This document shows, one piece after another, positions 8,910-17,046 of a stretch of DNA of 64,000 nt. The DNA lies in contig JAZRDN010000007.1 in the NCBI GenBank assembly GCA_045660295.1, positions 7,298 to 71,297 of the forward strand, given 5' to 3'. A program made the translations under genes and the position numbers. This stretch comes from RGIG8775 sp045660295. Lineage in GTDB: Bacteria; Bacillota; Clostridia; Oscillospirales; CAG-272. Positions within the stretch are counted from its first letter, which is position 1. Each line of letters starts with the position of its first letter. Under the pieces are notes generated by a model that ran no database searches, had not been told where the DNA came from, and saw only the letters and a list, made by a program, of their open reading frames with translations.

Positions 8910-9658
8910 TTCTGTTCCTCCTCTGCGGTTTTGTCCTTATATACGCCGAGAGGATAGTAAGGAAGCATCTTTTCCTCCACCCACTCAAGCGCCTTTGAGG
9001 GTGTAAGACCCCAGTTTGTGGGGCAGGTGGAAACGACCTCAACAAGAGAGAAGCCCTTTCCGTTTACCTGATTTTCAAACGCCTTCTTTATAGCCTTCTT
9101 CGCGTTCTTTACGTTCTTTACGTTATTTACCGCTACTCTTTCAAGGTATGTAGCGCCCTCAAGCTCGGAAAGAAGCTCGCAAACGCGGATAGGATAGCCT
9201 GCGGTCTTGGTGTCACGTCCGTAGGGAGAGGTCTGTGTCACCTGACCGGGAAGCGACGTGGGAGCCATCTGACCGCCTGTCATGCCGTAGATAGCGTTGT
9301 TTACGAAGATTATGGTGATATTCTCGTTTCTTGTAGCGGCGTGGATAGTCTCAGCCATACCGATAGAAGCGAGGTCACCGTCACCCTGATATGTAAAGAC
9401 GATATTATCGGGGTTTGCGCGCTTAACGCCCGTAGCAACTGCGGGTGCGCGTCCGTGAGCCGCCTGAACCATATCGCAGGCGAAATAGTTATATGCCATA
9501 ACAGAGCAGCCTACGGGAGCGATACCAATAGTCTTGCCCTCGATGCCAAGCTCGTCAATAGCCTCTGCTACGAGTCTGTGAATAATACCGTGTGTGCAGC
9601 CGGGACAGTAGTGAAGCGGCGCATCGGTAAGAGAATGGGGTTTATCAAATACTACCAT
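8906..9658 (-). CDS. 2-oxoacid:ferredoxin oxidoreductase, beta (TPP) subunit
   Basis: A 250-residue thiamine-diphosphate-binding subunit. It shows the early CPGCTHGIIHR cysteine motif, the TPP/Mg loop YQGDGDLASIGMAE followed by NNAIYGMTGGQM, and APTSLPGQVTQTSPYGRD. These are typical of the KorB/VorA type. Its ATG shares one base with the TGA of the alpha gene, and its stop overlaps the gamma start. It acts in the cytoplasm with alpha, gamma and the ferredoxin-like subunit. Confidence 0.94.
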   Translation of the reverse strand: MVVFDKPHSLTDAPLHYCPGCTHGIIHRLVAEAIDELGIEGKTIGIAPVGCSVMAYNYFACDMVQAAHGRAPAVATGVKRANPDNIVFTYQGDGDLASIGMAETIHAATRNENITIIFVNNAIYGMTGGQMAPTSLPGQVTQTSPYGRDTKTAGYPIRVCELLSELEGATYLERVAVNNVKNVKNAKKAIKKAFENQVNGKGFSLVEVVSTCPTNWGLTPSKALEWVEEKMLPYYPLGVYKDKTAEEEQK

Positions 9659-10716
9659 CAGTTAATACCTCCTGCTTCCTTAATTTTCGCAAGAACCTGC
9701 TCGGGAGAGGGGATCATGCCGCCTGCTCTGTTGCAAAGAAGCACAGGCTTTTTGCAGCGTGTGGCAAGCTCAACGTCCTCGATCATCTGTCCCATAGACA
9801 TCTCAACCGTAACGAACGCGTTGACCTTGTCAGCCGCCTCGCGGAGAACCTTCTTGGGGAAGGGCCAAAGCGTAATAGGTCTGATCATACCTACCTTGAT
9901 ACCCTGCGCGCGAGCCGCCGTAATAGCGTTCTTGGAAACTCTTGCGGCAATACCGTATGCAACGACGCAGATCTCGGCGTCGTCCATCATGTATTCCTCA
10001 TACATTACCTCGTTTTCTTCGATCTGCGCGTACTTTTGGTAGCGCTCGAAGTTAAGCTGCTCAAGCTCATCGGGAACAAGCGAAAGAGAGTTGACGATAT
10101 TGTGCTTTCTCTGCATCTTCGTGCCCGTTACAGCCCAAGGCTTGTCATATTTCTTCTGCTCGGGAATATCGAGAGAAACAGGCTCCATCATCTGACCCAT
10201 AGTACCGTCAGCGAGTATCATGGAAACCATTCTGTACTTATCCGCAAGCTCAAAGCCCTTAACCGTCATGTCAGCCATTTCCTGAACAGACGCGGGAGCG
10301 AGAACGATATTTCTGTAGTCACCGTGTCCGCCGCCCTTAGTGCACTGGAAATAATCCGACTGAGAGGGCTGGATACCTCCGAGACCGGGGCCTCCGCGCT
10401 GTACGTTGATAACAAGAGCGGGAAGGTCACAACCCGCGAGATAAGATATACCCTCGCTCTTAAGCGAGATTCCGGGGCTGGAGCTGGAAGTCATAACTCT
10501 TCCGCCCGCCGCCGCAACGCCGATAACCATATTGATAGCCGCGACTTCGCTTTCAGCCTGAAGGAAAGTACCGTCTATCTTAGGCATACGCTTTGCCATG
10601 TATGCCGCAATTTCTGTCTGAGGTGTAATGGGGTAGCCGAAGTAGTGACGGCATCCCGCAAGAATAGCCGCTTCGGCGATAGCCTCGTTACCCTTCATCA
10701 AAACCTTTTCTGCCAT
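9658..10716 (-). CDS. 2-oxoacid:ferredoxin oxidoreductase, alpha subunit
   Basis: A 352-residue subunit with the pyrimidine-binding and core domains of the KorA/VorB family: LKGNEAIAEAAILAGCRHYFGYPITPQ near the start, MTSSSSPGISLKSEGISYL, and NVQRGGPGLGG. The gene follows the small ferredoxin gene and precedes beta with a one-base overlap. The order delta-alpha-beta-gamma matches four-subunit VOR/KOR operons. Confidence 0.94.
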   Translation of the reverse strand: MAEKVLMKGNEAIAEAAILAGCRHYFGYPITPQTEIAAYMAKRMPKIDGTFLQAESEVAAINMVIGVAAAGGRVMTSSSSPGISLKSEGISYLAGCDLPALVINVQRGGPGLGGIQPSQSDYFQCTKGGGHGDYRNIVLAPASVQEMADMTVKGFELADKYRMVSMILADGTMGQMMEPVSLDIPEQKKYDKPWAVTGTKMQRKHNIVNSLSLVPDELEQLNFERYQKYAQIEENEVMYEEYMMDDAEICVVAYGIAARVSKNAITAARAQGIKVGMIRPITLWPFPKKVLREAADKVNAFVTVEMSMGQMIEDVELATRCKKPVLLCNRAGGMIPSPEQVLAKIKEAGGIN

Positions 10717-10750
10717 TTTAATCCTCCGTATCCGTTTTAACGGTTAGTTT

Positions 10751-10957
10751 TTATTTCTCAACTTTTATGATGCAATCGGGGCACATTGTAGCGCAGAATG
10801 CGCAACCGATACAAGCCTCTTGGTTTGTTATCTCGGCAACGTAATGTCCCTTTTTGTTGATTTTCACCTTGGAAACCTCAAGAATATGCTTGGGGCAGGC
10901 GTCAACGCAAAGTCCGCAGCCCTTACACATATCAACGTTAAATGTCAGCTTAGCCAT
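10751..10957 (-). CDS. Ferredoxin-type delta subunit, 2x[4Fe-4S]
   Basis: A 68-residue protein with two CxxCxxCxxxCP cluster motifs (CKGCGLCVDACP and CIGCAFCATMCP). It is the electron-transfer delta subunit expected in a four-subunit 2-oxoacid:ferredoxin oxidoreductase and lies directly upstream of the alpha gene. A stand-alone ferredoxin is possible, but the operon position argues for a subunit. Confidence 0.92.
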   Translation of the reverse strand: MAKLTFNVDMCKGCGLCVDACPKHILEVSKVKINKKGHYVAEITNQEACIGCAFCATMCPDCIIKVEK

Positions 10958-10969
10958 TTATTTTTCCTC

Positions 10970-11644
10970 CTAAATCAGTTTTTTCTGCAATTTCATTTTC
11001 AAAAGCCTGCCGTTCCCTTCCCCAAGGCTCTCGATGCCGTCAAAGCAAGGAAAATCGGGGACGGTGGTGAGCTTGATATCAAGTCCCGATAGTCGTGATA
11101 CGCTCTCTGCGTATTCAAACGAATCCTTGACCGTTTGGGGTGTGGTCTCGGGTCCTAAATTGGAGTTGTTTACAATTCCGTTAAAGGGTATACCCGACGC
11201 CGCCTCTATCTCACGCATTATCTCCACCGTATCCTCGGGTGTCGAGGTAAGCGGACGGTAGCAATTGATAACGAAAAGCATATCGTAGTCGTTTTCTTCA
11301 AGTATGCTCGGCGTATATCTGCCCAAAGCGAAAGCGCCTCGGTCGTCTCCGCCGATATCAAGCACCGCGTGGCGGTTCTTGTCGAAAACCACTTTATACA
11401 TCTCTGCGGGAAGTGCGGGCAGGTCCACGTTCGAGTTAGCGAACTCTGGGGATATAAGGTGTATTCCCGCCTCGGTCAGTTCCCTTTCGCTGTCCTTTGT
11501 TCGGAAATAAGGATTGACCGTATCAAGGTCGGCGATAGTGACCTCAAGCCCCGACGCCTTAAGCTCGAAGGCGTAATTCACCGCCGCGTTGGTCTTTCCG
11601 CTTCCGTAGTGACCCGCGAAAAGCGTTATTCTTTTATATTCCAT
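10970..11644 (-). CDS. P-loop NTPase of the MinD/ParA-like class
   Basis: A 224-residue cytoplasmic protein with the Walker A motif AGHYGSGKTNAAVNYA (residues 10-25), an ADLDTVNPYFR switch-like segment and LDIGGDDRGA at the Walker B position. It resembles the deviant Walker A SIMIBI group but is not a canonical partitioning ATPase. It lies 15 bases after the ligase fusion gene and 12 before the ferredoxin gene. A role in maturation or regulation of the oxidoreductase is plausible but unproven. Confidence 0.75.
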   Translation of the reverse strand: MEYKRITLFAGHYGSGKTNAAVNYAFELKASGLEVTIADLDTVNPYFRTKDSERELTEAGIHLISPEFANSNVDLPALPAEMYKVVFDKNRHAVLDIGGDDRGAFALGRYTPSILEENDYDMLFVINCYRPLTSTPEDTVEIMREIEAASGIPFNGIVNNSNLGPETTPQTVKDSFEYAESVSRLSGLDIKLTTVPDFPCFDGIESLGEGNGRLLKMKLQKKLI

Positions 11645-11659
11645 ATGCCCTCCGACGAA

Positions 11660-13960
11660 TTAAAGCTTGTTTCTCTGTATCTTTCCGCTGGTTGTCTTGG
11701 GCAACTCTGTCTTAAATACTACTATTCTGGGATACTTATAGGGTGCTGTACGGCTCTTTACGTAGCTCTGAATCTCCTTCTTAAGCTCGTCTGTGCCCTC
11801 TGTTCCCTTGGTAAGCACGATGCTCGCCTTGACCACCTGACCTCTTACCTCGTCGGGAGCGGCGGAAACACCGCACTCGAGAACGTAAGGAAGCTCCATA
11901 ATAACGTTTTCGATCTCAAAGGGACCGATACGGTAGCCCGAGGACTTGATAACGTCGTCAACTCGTCCAACGTACCAGAAATATCCGTCCTCATCACGCC
12001 AAGCGGTATCGCCCGTATGATAATATCCGTCGTGCCATACCTCGTTTGTTTTTTCACTGTCGTTATAATAACCTCTGAAAAGTCCGCAGGGCGCGCCGTT
12101 CTGTACGTTTATACAAATTTCACCCGTTTCACCCACAGGAACCTCGTTTCCGTCTGCATCAAGCAGCTTGATGTCGTAAAGCGGAACAGGCTTACCCATA
12201 GAACCGAGTCTTGCCTTTGTACCGATAAGGTTAGCAAGCGCAACGGTGGTCTCGGTCTGACCGAAGCCCTCCATTATCTGCAGTCCCGTAGCCGCCTCGA
12301 ACTGTCTGAACACCTCGGGGTTGAGAGCCTCGCCCGCTGTGGTCATATGCTCGATAGTCGAGAGGTCGTACTTTGAGATATCCTCTTTAACCATAAGTCT
12401 GAGCATCGTAGGCGGTGCGCAGAAGGTGGTGATATTATACTTAGCGAACATAGGAAGGATATCGTGAGCGTCGAAGCGGTCAAAGTCATAAACGAACAGA
12501 CCTGCCTCGCAGAGCCACTGCCCGTAAATTTTACCCCACGCCGCCTTAGCCCAGCCGGTGTCCGAGATGGTAAGGTGGAATCCGTCGGGATTTACGCAAT
12601 GCCAATACTTGGCTGTAATAAAGTGACCGAGCGGATATTTGTAGTTATGGCAAGCGATCTTGGGATTGCCCGTAGTGCCCGAGGTAAAGTACATGAGCAT
12701 AAGCTCCTCGCCGCAAGCGGTGTCCTCGGTGCGCTCGAATTTACCCGTGTAAAGGTTATATTCGTCGTCGAAGCTTCTCCAGCCCTCTCGCGTGCCGCCG
12801 ACAATTATCTTAGTCTCAAGGCACTCGGCGTGCGCCGACGCCTTATCGACCTCTGCCGCCACGTTGTCGTCGGCGGTACAAAGCATCGCCTTTACGCCCG
12901 CGGCGTTAAGTCTGTATTCGATATCGTGCTCCTTAAGCTGATTGGTTGCGGGAATAGCCACCGCGCCCAGCTTATGAAGCGCCACCATAGCGAACCAGAA
13001 CTGGTAATGTCTCTTCAGGATAAGCATTACCTTATCGCCCTTCTTGATACCCAGCGACTTGAAGTAGTTAGCGGTCTGTGAGGACGCGCGCTTAAGGTCG
13101 GCGAAGGTAAATTTTCTTTCGGTCTTATCCTTTGCGATATGAACCATAGCCACCTTATCGGGCTGTTCAACGCCGATTCGGTCAACCACGTCAAATGCAA
13201 AGTTGAATTTATCCTCGTTCTTGAAGTCTATAGCCTTAAGAATTCCGTTGTCATCCTCTGTGGGAATAATGAAATCCTCCCATACGCGGCGTCTTGTCGC
13301 CTTGACCTCGCTCTTTCTGGGCTTGGCGGTAAACTCCTTGACCGCGCTGTGGGTGATTTCCGACATAGAAACGCCCGCGGGGTTAAGAACTATCGCGTAG
13401 AAGTAACAGTCTTCACCGCCGATAGCTATCATACCGTGAGGCGTGGAGCTATCGTAGTAGATGCTGTCGCCTTCCTCAAGAATCTCCTGATGGTCGCCCA
13501 CCTGAACCTTAAGCCGTCCCTTAACCACGATGTCACATTCCTGTCCCTCGTGGGTGGTAAGCTCTATCGGCTCATACTCAGCCTTTTCCGAGTACACGCA
13601 GTGAACGTAAAGAGGGTTTGAGGTTCTGTTTCTGAAGGAGTGCGCGATATTGTAATAGGTCATTCCGTGCGCCTGCTCGATCCTCTGTCCCATTCCGCGT
13701 CTTGTAAGGGTATAGGATTTAAGTCTGGGAGCAGCGCCCTCGATGATCTCGGTAACGTCAATGCCCAGCGCGGTAGCGCATCTGAACAGGAACGCAAAGT
13801 TAAGGTCGGAGCGACCCTCCTCGCACTCTACGTACTCGCCGATGCTTACGTCGGTCTTTGACGCCATATATTCAATGGTATAGCCTTCCATTTCACGGAG
13901 CGCCTTGATACGCCCCGCCATGGCTTTTATTTTCTGGTCGATGTCGTTAAAATTACTCAT
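11660..13960 (-). CDS. XRE-cupin-AMP-forming acyl-CoA ligase fusion (copy 1)
   Basis: A 766-residue three-part protein. Residues 14-76 form an XRE-type helix-turn-helix (IKALREMEGYTIEYMASKTDV). Residues about 115-200 form a cupin (EGDSIYYDSSTPHGMIAI). Residues about 250-766 form an acyl-CoA synthetase of the acetate/medium-chain type (YFTSGTTGNPK near 425, GFGQTETT, YHTGDTAWRDEDGYFWYVGR, final GKIQRN lysine). The XRE-cupin half is normally a separate transcription factor, so this may be an enzyme that also senses or regulates. It is the first gene after T-box leader 1 and heads the nine-gene run down to 3248. It is closely similar to the next upstream gene. Confidence 0.9.
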   Translation of the reverse strand: MSNFNDIDQKIKAMAGRIKALREMEGYTIEYMASKTDVSIGEYVECEEGRSDLNFAFLFRCATALGIDVTEIIEGAAPRLKSYTLTRRGMGQRIEQAHGMTYYNIAHSFRNRTSNPLYVHCVYSEKAEYEPIELTTHEGQECDIVVKGRLKVQVGDHQEILEEGDSIYYDSSTPHGMIAIGGEDCYFYAIVLNPAGVSMSEITHSAVKEFTAKPRKSEVKATRRRVWEDFIIPTEDDNGILKAIDFKNEDKFNFAFDVVDRIGVEQPDKVAMVHIAKDKTERKFTFADLKRASSQTANYFKSLGIKKGDKVMLILKRHYQFWFAMVALHKLGAVAIPATNQLKEHDIEYRLNAAGVKAMLCTADDNVAAEVDKASAHAECLETKIIVGGTREGWRSFDDEYNLYTGKFERTEDTACGEELMLMYFTSGTTGNPKIACHNYKYPLGHFITAKYWHCVNPDGFHLTISDTGWAKAAWGKIYGQWLCEAGLFVYDFDRFDAHDILPMFAKYNITTFCAPPTMLRLMVKEDISKYDLSTIEHMTTAGEALNPEVFRQFEAATGLQIMEGFGQTETTVALANLIGTKARLGSMGKPVPLYDIKLLDADGNEVPVGETGEICINVQNGAPCGLFRGYYNDSEKTNEVWHDGYYHTGDTAWRDEDGYFWYVGRVDDVIKSSGYRIGPFEIENVIMELPYVLECGVSAAPDEVRGQVVKASIVLTKGTEGTDELKKEIQSYVKSRTAPYKYPRIVVFKTELPKTTSGKIQRNKL

Positions 13961-13990
13961 TAATACCTCCGAAAATCATATCTGTCTTCG

Positions 13991-14263
13991 AAAACAAAAC
14001 TCGTCTCAAAGACGTGAAGAATCTTTGAGACGAGTACAATTAATTCTACCCGCGGTACCACTCAACTTGCGCCGATACGGCGCCACTCTCGGACTCAAAG
14101 AAGCCCTATGCGTTCACGCAGCAATCACGGAGAGGTTCTACTTGCTCTCGCTTTCTTCCTCTCGGCTCGGGGGCTACAAACACCGACCCGCACAACACCG
14201 ACTTACACCAGCCGTCGGCTCTCTGCGCTTCTGCGAACCGTATTCTCCCCGTCCTCGCCTTTC
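13991..14263 (-). promoter_or_regulatory. T-box leader 1
   Basis: Read on the minus strand, this leader has a Stem I with the CAGAGAGCC motif near 14220, a specifier-loop AGTAG near 14139-14143, the T-box core GAGTGGTACCGCGGG (14049-14063) and a terminator stem (13999-14035) followed by a T-rich run. The triplet before the conserved purine-AGTAG block reads AGC (14144-14146), a serine codon if the usual register holds. T-boxes let uncharged tRNA promote antitermination, so the operon beginning with the ligase fusion should rise on amino-acid starvation. Confidence 0.9.
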
Positions 14264-14280
14264 ATATTATATGTATTAAA

Positions 14281-14309
14281 ATTCTATCACATTTTTATCA
14301 TCTTGTCAA
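14281..14309 (-). promoter_or_regulatory. Sigma-A promoter for T-box leader 1
   Basis: On the minus strand: -35 TTGACA (14304-14309), 17-bp spacer, -10 TAGAAT (14281-14286), about 20 bases upstream of the leader. Confidence 0.8.
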
Positions 14310-14360
14310 GCAATATCGAAAGTTTTCGAAATTTCGGCAAATTTCACAATTTTCGCGTGA

Positions 14361-16631
14361 TTATAGCTTGTTTCTTTGGATTTTTCCGCTGATGGTTTTG
14401 GGAAGCTCATCGCGGAACACAACGATTCTGGGGTACTTATAAGGAGCGGTATGCGACTTAACGTAGCTCTGGATCTCCTTTTTAAGCTCCTCTGTTCCCT
14501 CCGTGCCCTTTGTAAGCACGATGCTTGCCTTGACCACCTGACCTCTTACCTCGTCGGGTGCCGCGGAAACGCCGCACTCAAGGACGTAAGGAAGCTCCAT
14601 GATAACGCTCTCGATCTCGAAGGGACCGATGCGGTAGCCCGAGGACTTGATAACGTCGTCGATACGGCTGACGTACCAGAAATATCCGTCCTCGTCACGC
14701 CAAGCGGTATCGCCGGTGTGGTAAAGTCCGTCGCAAACGGCTTCTTTGGTCTTTTCCTCGTCGCGGTAGTATTCTCTGAACATACCGCAAGGGGAACCCT
14801 TATCAAGGTGAATAACGATCTCACCCACCTCACCGTTGGGAAGCGATCTGCCGTCGGGGTCTACGATATCAACGTCGTACTGAGGAGACGCCTTACCCAT
14901 AGAGCCGAGCTTGGGAGTTGTGCCCACAAGGTTTGCGATGGTAAGAGTTGTTTCGGTCTGACCAAAGCCTTCCATGATAGTAAGTCCCGTAGCCGCCTCG
15001 AACCGGCGCGACACCTCGGGGTTGAGCGCCTCGCCTGCGGTTGTCATATGGTGAATAGACGTAAGGTCGTACTTGGAAAGGTCCTCTTTTATAAGCATTC
15101 TGAGCATCGTTGGGGGGGCGCAGAACGTGGTAATATTATACTTGGCGAACATGGGAAGGATCTCAGCCGCAGAGAATCTGTCAAAGTCGTAAACGAACAC
15201 CGCGCCCTCGCAGAGCCACTGACCGTAGAGCTTACCCCAAAGAGATTTACCCCAACCCGTGTCGGAGATAGTGAGATGCAATCCGTCACGCTCGCAGCAA
15301 TGCCAATACTTAGCGGTCACGTAATGACCCAGCGCGTAGGTATGCTTGTGGGAAGCCATTTTGGGGTTGCCCGTTGTTCCCGACGTAAAGAACATAAGCG
15401 CCGCCTCGTTTCCGCAAGAGGAATCGGCGGTACGCGCGAATTTGCCCGAGTACAGACCGTACTCGCTGTCAAAGTCGTGCCAGCCCTCGCGAGTTCCTCC
15501 CACAAGGATCTTGGTCTTGAGCTGAGGGCAGCTTTCAGCCGCTTTGTCAACGATCTCGGCAACGTCATCATCAGCCGTGCAAAGGATAGCCGAAACGCCT
15601 GCCGCGTCAAAGCGGTAAACGAAATCGTGGTCCTTAAGCTGGTTGGTTGCGGGAATTGCCACCGCGCCGAGCTTATGAAGCGCCACCATAGCGAACCAGA
15701 ACTGGTAGTGTCTCTTAAGCACCAGCATTACTCTGTCACCCTTCTTGATACCCAGCGAGGTAAAGTAGTTAGCGCACTGCGCCGACGCGCGCTTGATGTC
15801 CTTAAAGGTAAAGCGGCGTTCGGTCTTATATTTATCAACGTGGAGCATAGCCAGCTTTTCGGGATAAGCGTCGGCGATCTCGTCAACGATATCAAAGCCG
15901 AAGTTAAAGCTCTCCTGATTGGGGAAGCTGATAGACTTAAGGCATCCGTTTTCGTCCTCCTCGGTCTTAATAAACTTCTCACAAACAAGCTTTTCGGTCT
16001 TTCTCGCGGTAGCGATGCTCTTTCTGACGGTCTCCTCCTTGGTATCCTCGCCCGGAAGAACGACCGCGCAGAACACGCAGTCCTTACCGTCAACGGCGAT
16101 CATACCGTGTGGAGTGGAGCTGTTATAATAAATGCTATCGCCTTCATGAAGCACCTCTATATGGTCACCGACCTGCACCTTAAGGCTACCCTCAAGCACA
16201 AGGTCAAACTCCTGTCCGCTATGGGAGATAAGGTGAATGGGCTGGTTCTGCTGTTTTTCCGAATATTCGTAACGAACCCAGTACGGCTCCGCGATCTTCT
16301 TATTGAATTTGGGCGCAAGGTTACAAATTTCGATACCGTCCTCTTTAGCGGTCTCCTGACCCTGTCCGCGTCTTGTCACCGTATAGGACGAAAGCAGGGG
16401 CGAGGTTCCCTCAAGAAGGTCATTCATCTCAACGCCTAACACCTGCGCGCAGCTATGAATAAAGGTAAACGGAAAATCTACCGTACCCTCCTCGTATTTT
16501 TTGTAGTTATCAAGTGACACCTTTACCAAAGCAGCCATCTGCTCCTCGGTGTAGCCCGAGATCTCGCGCATGTCTCTGATACGACCCGCGATCTCAAGTA
16601 GCTTTGCGTTTTGTGAATTGTTGTTCTGCAT
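14361..16631 (-). CDS. XRE-cupin-AMP-forming acyl-CoA ligase fusion (copy 2)
   Basis: A 756-residue paralogue of the neighbouring 11660-13960 gene with the same three-part order: XRE helix-turn-helix (residues 14-75), cupin (about 115-195, EGDSIYYNSSTPHGMIAV) and AMP-forming ligase (FFTSGTTGNPKMASH near 420, GFGQTETT, YHTGDTAWRDEDGYFWYVSR, final GKIQRN). The C-terminal ends of the two copies are nearly identical, while the N-terminal domains differ more. It has its own promoter and T-box leader. Between it and copy 1 lies a second promoter, so the two can respond to different tRNAs. Confidence 0.9.
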   Translation of the reverse strand: MQNNNSQNAKLLEIAGRIRDMREISGYTEEQMAALVKVSLDNYKKYEEGTVDFPFTFIHSCAQVLGVEMNDLLEGTSPLLSSYTVTRRGQGQETAKEDGIEICNLAPKFNKKIAEPYWVRYEYSEKQQNQPIHLISHSGQEFDLVLEGSLKVQVGDHIEVLHEGDSIYYNSSTPHGMIAVDGKDCVFCAVVLPGEDTKEETVRKSIATARKTEKLVCEKFIKTEEDENGCLKSISFPNQESFNFGFDIVDEIADAYPEKLAMLHVDKYKTERRFTFKDIKRASAQCANYFTSLGIKKGDRVMLVLKRHYQFWFAMVALHKLGAVAIPATNQLKDHDFVYRFDAAGVSAILCTADDDVAEIVDKAAESCPQLKTKILVGGTREGWHDFDSEYGLYSGKFARTADSSCGNEAALMFFTSGTTGNPKMASHKHTYALGHYVTAKYWHCCERDGLHLTISDTGWGKSLWGKLYGQWLCEGAVFVYDFDRFSAAEILPMFAKYNITTFCAPPTMLRMLIKEDLSKYDLTSIHHMTTAGEALNPEVSRRFEAATGLTIMEGFGQTETTLTIANLVGTTPKLGSMGKASPQYDVDIVDPDGRSLPNGEVGEIVIHLDKGSPCGMFREYYRDEEKTKEAVCDGLYHTGDTAWRDEDGYFWYVSRIDDVIKSSGYRIGPFEIESVIMELPYVLECGVSAAPDEVRGQVVKASIVLTKGTEGTEELKKEIQSYVKSHTAPYKYPRIVVFRDELPKTISGKIQRNKL

Positions 16632-16694
16632 GGTTTTTCCTTTCTGCCTCTCTCGGCAATAAACGTTATTGACCGGATCTTCGAGACCGTAAAA

Positions 16695-16970
16695 AACAAA
16701 ACCGTCTCAAAGAAATTTCTTTCTTTGAGACGGGTAAAAATCATTTTATCCGCGGTACCACTCAAATTGCGCCAACAAGACGCCACCTCTTCGGACTCCG
16801 GCAAGCCCTATGCGTTAACGCAGCAATCACGGGAGAAGCCTACTCGTATTCTTTCAGCACTCCGGCTCGGAAGTGATAGGTTTATAAACGCTCTGCCATT
16901 GGCTCGCACCCTACGCCAACTCTCTGGAAGCATACCGTTTGACCGTCTTCGTCACAGCCTTTTTTATTTG
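16695..16970 (-). promoter_or_regulatory. T-box leader 2
   Basis: Minus-strand leader with the Stem I CCAGAGAGTTGG motif near 16925, specifier-loop GAGTAGG near 16839-16845, T-box core GAGTGGTACCGCGG (16750-16763) and a terminator stem (16701-16734) with following T run. The triplet before purine-AGTAG reads TAC (16846-16848), a tyrosine codon. It precedes the copy-2 ligase fusion. The overall fold matches leader 1 but the specifier differs. Confidence 0.9.
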
Positions 16971-16979
16971 GTTGTGGTG

Positions 16980-17008
16980 ATTATACACCTTTTTCCCCGA
17001 TTTGTCAA
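16980..17008 (-). promoter_or_regulatory. Sigma-A promoter for T-box leader 2
   Basis: On the minus strand: TTGACA (17003-17008), 17-bp spacer, TATAAT (16980-16985). Confidence 0.87.
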
Positions 17009-17046
17009 GAGATTTTTTGAATTTTTTCTCATTTTTCTCTCATTTT

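Noticed and set aside
14376..16439. 687-codon open frame on the plus strand opposite the ligase fusion gene
   Set aside because: It is a mirror frame caused by the codon bias of the ligase gene. It has no ribosome-binding site and no family features. The minus strand has clear enzyme motifs. The same applies to 5944-7272 and 33952-35106.
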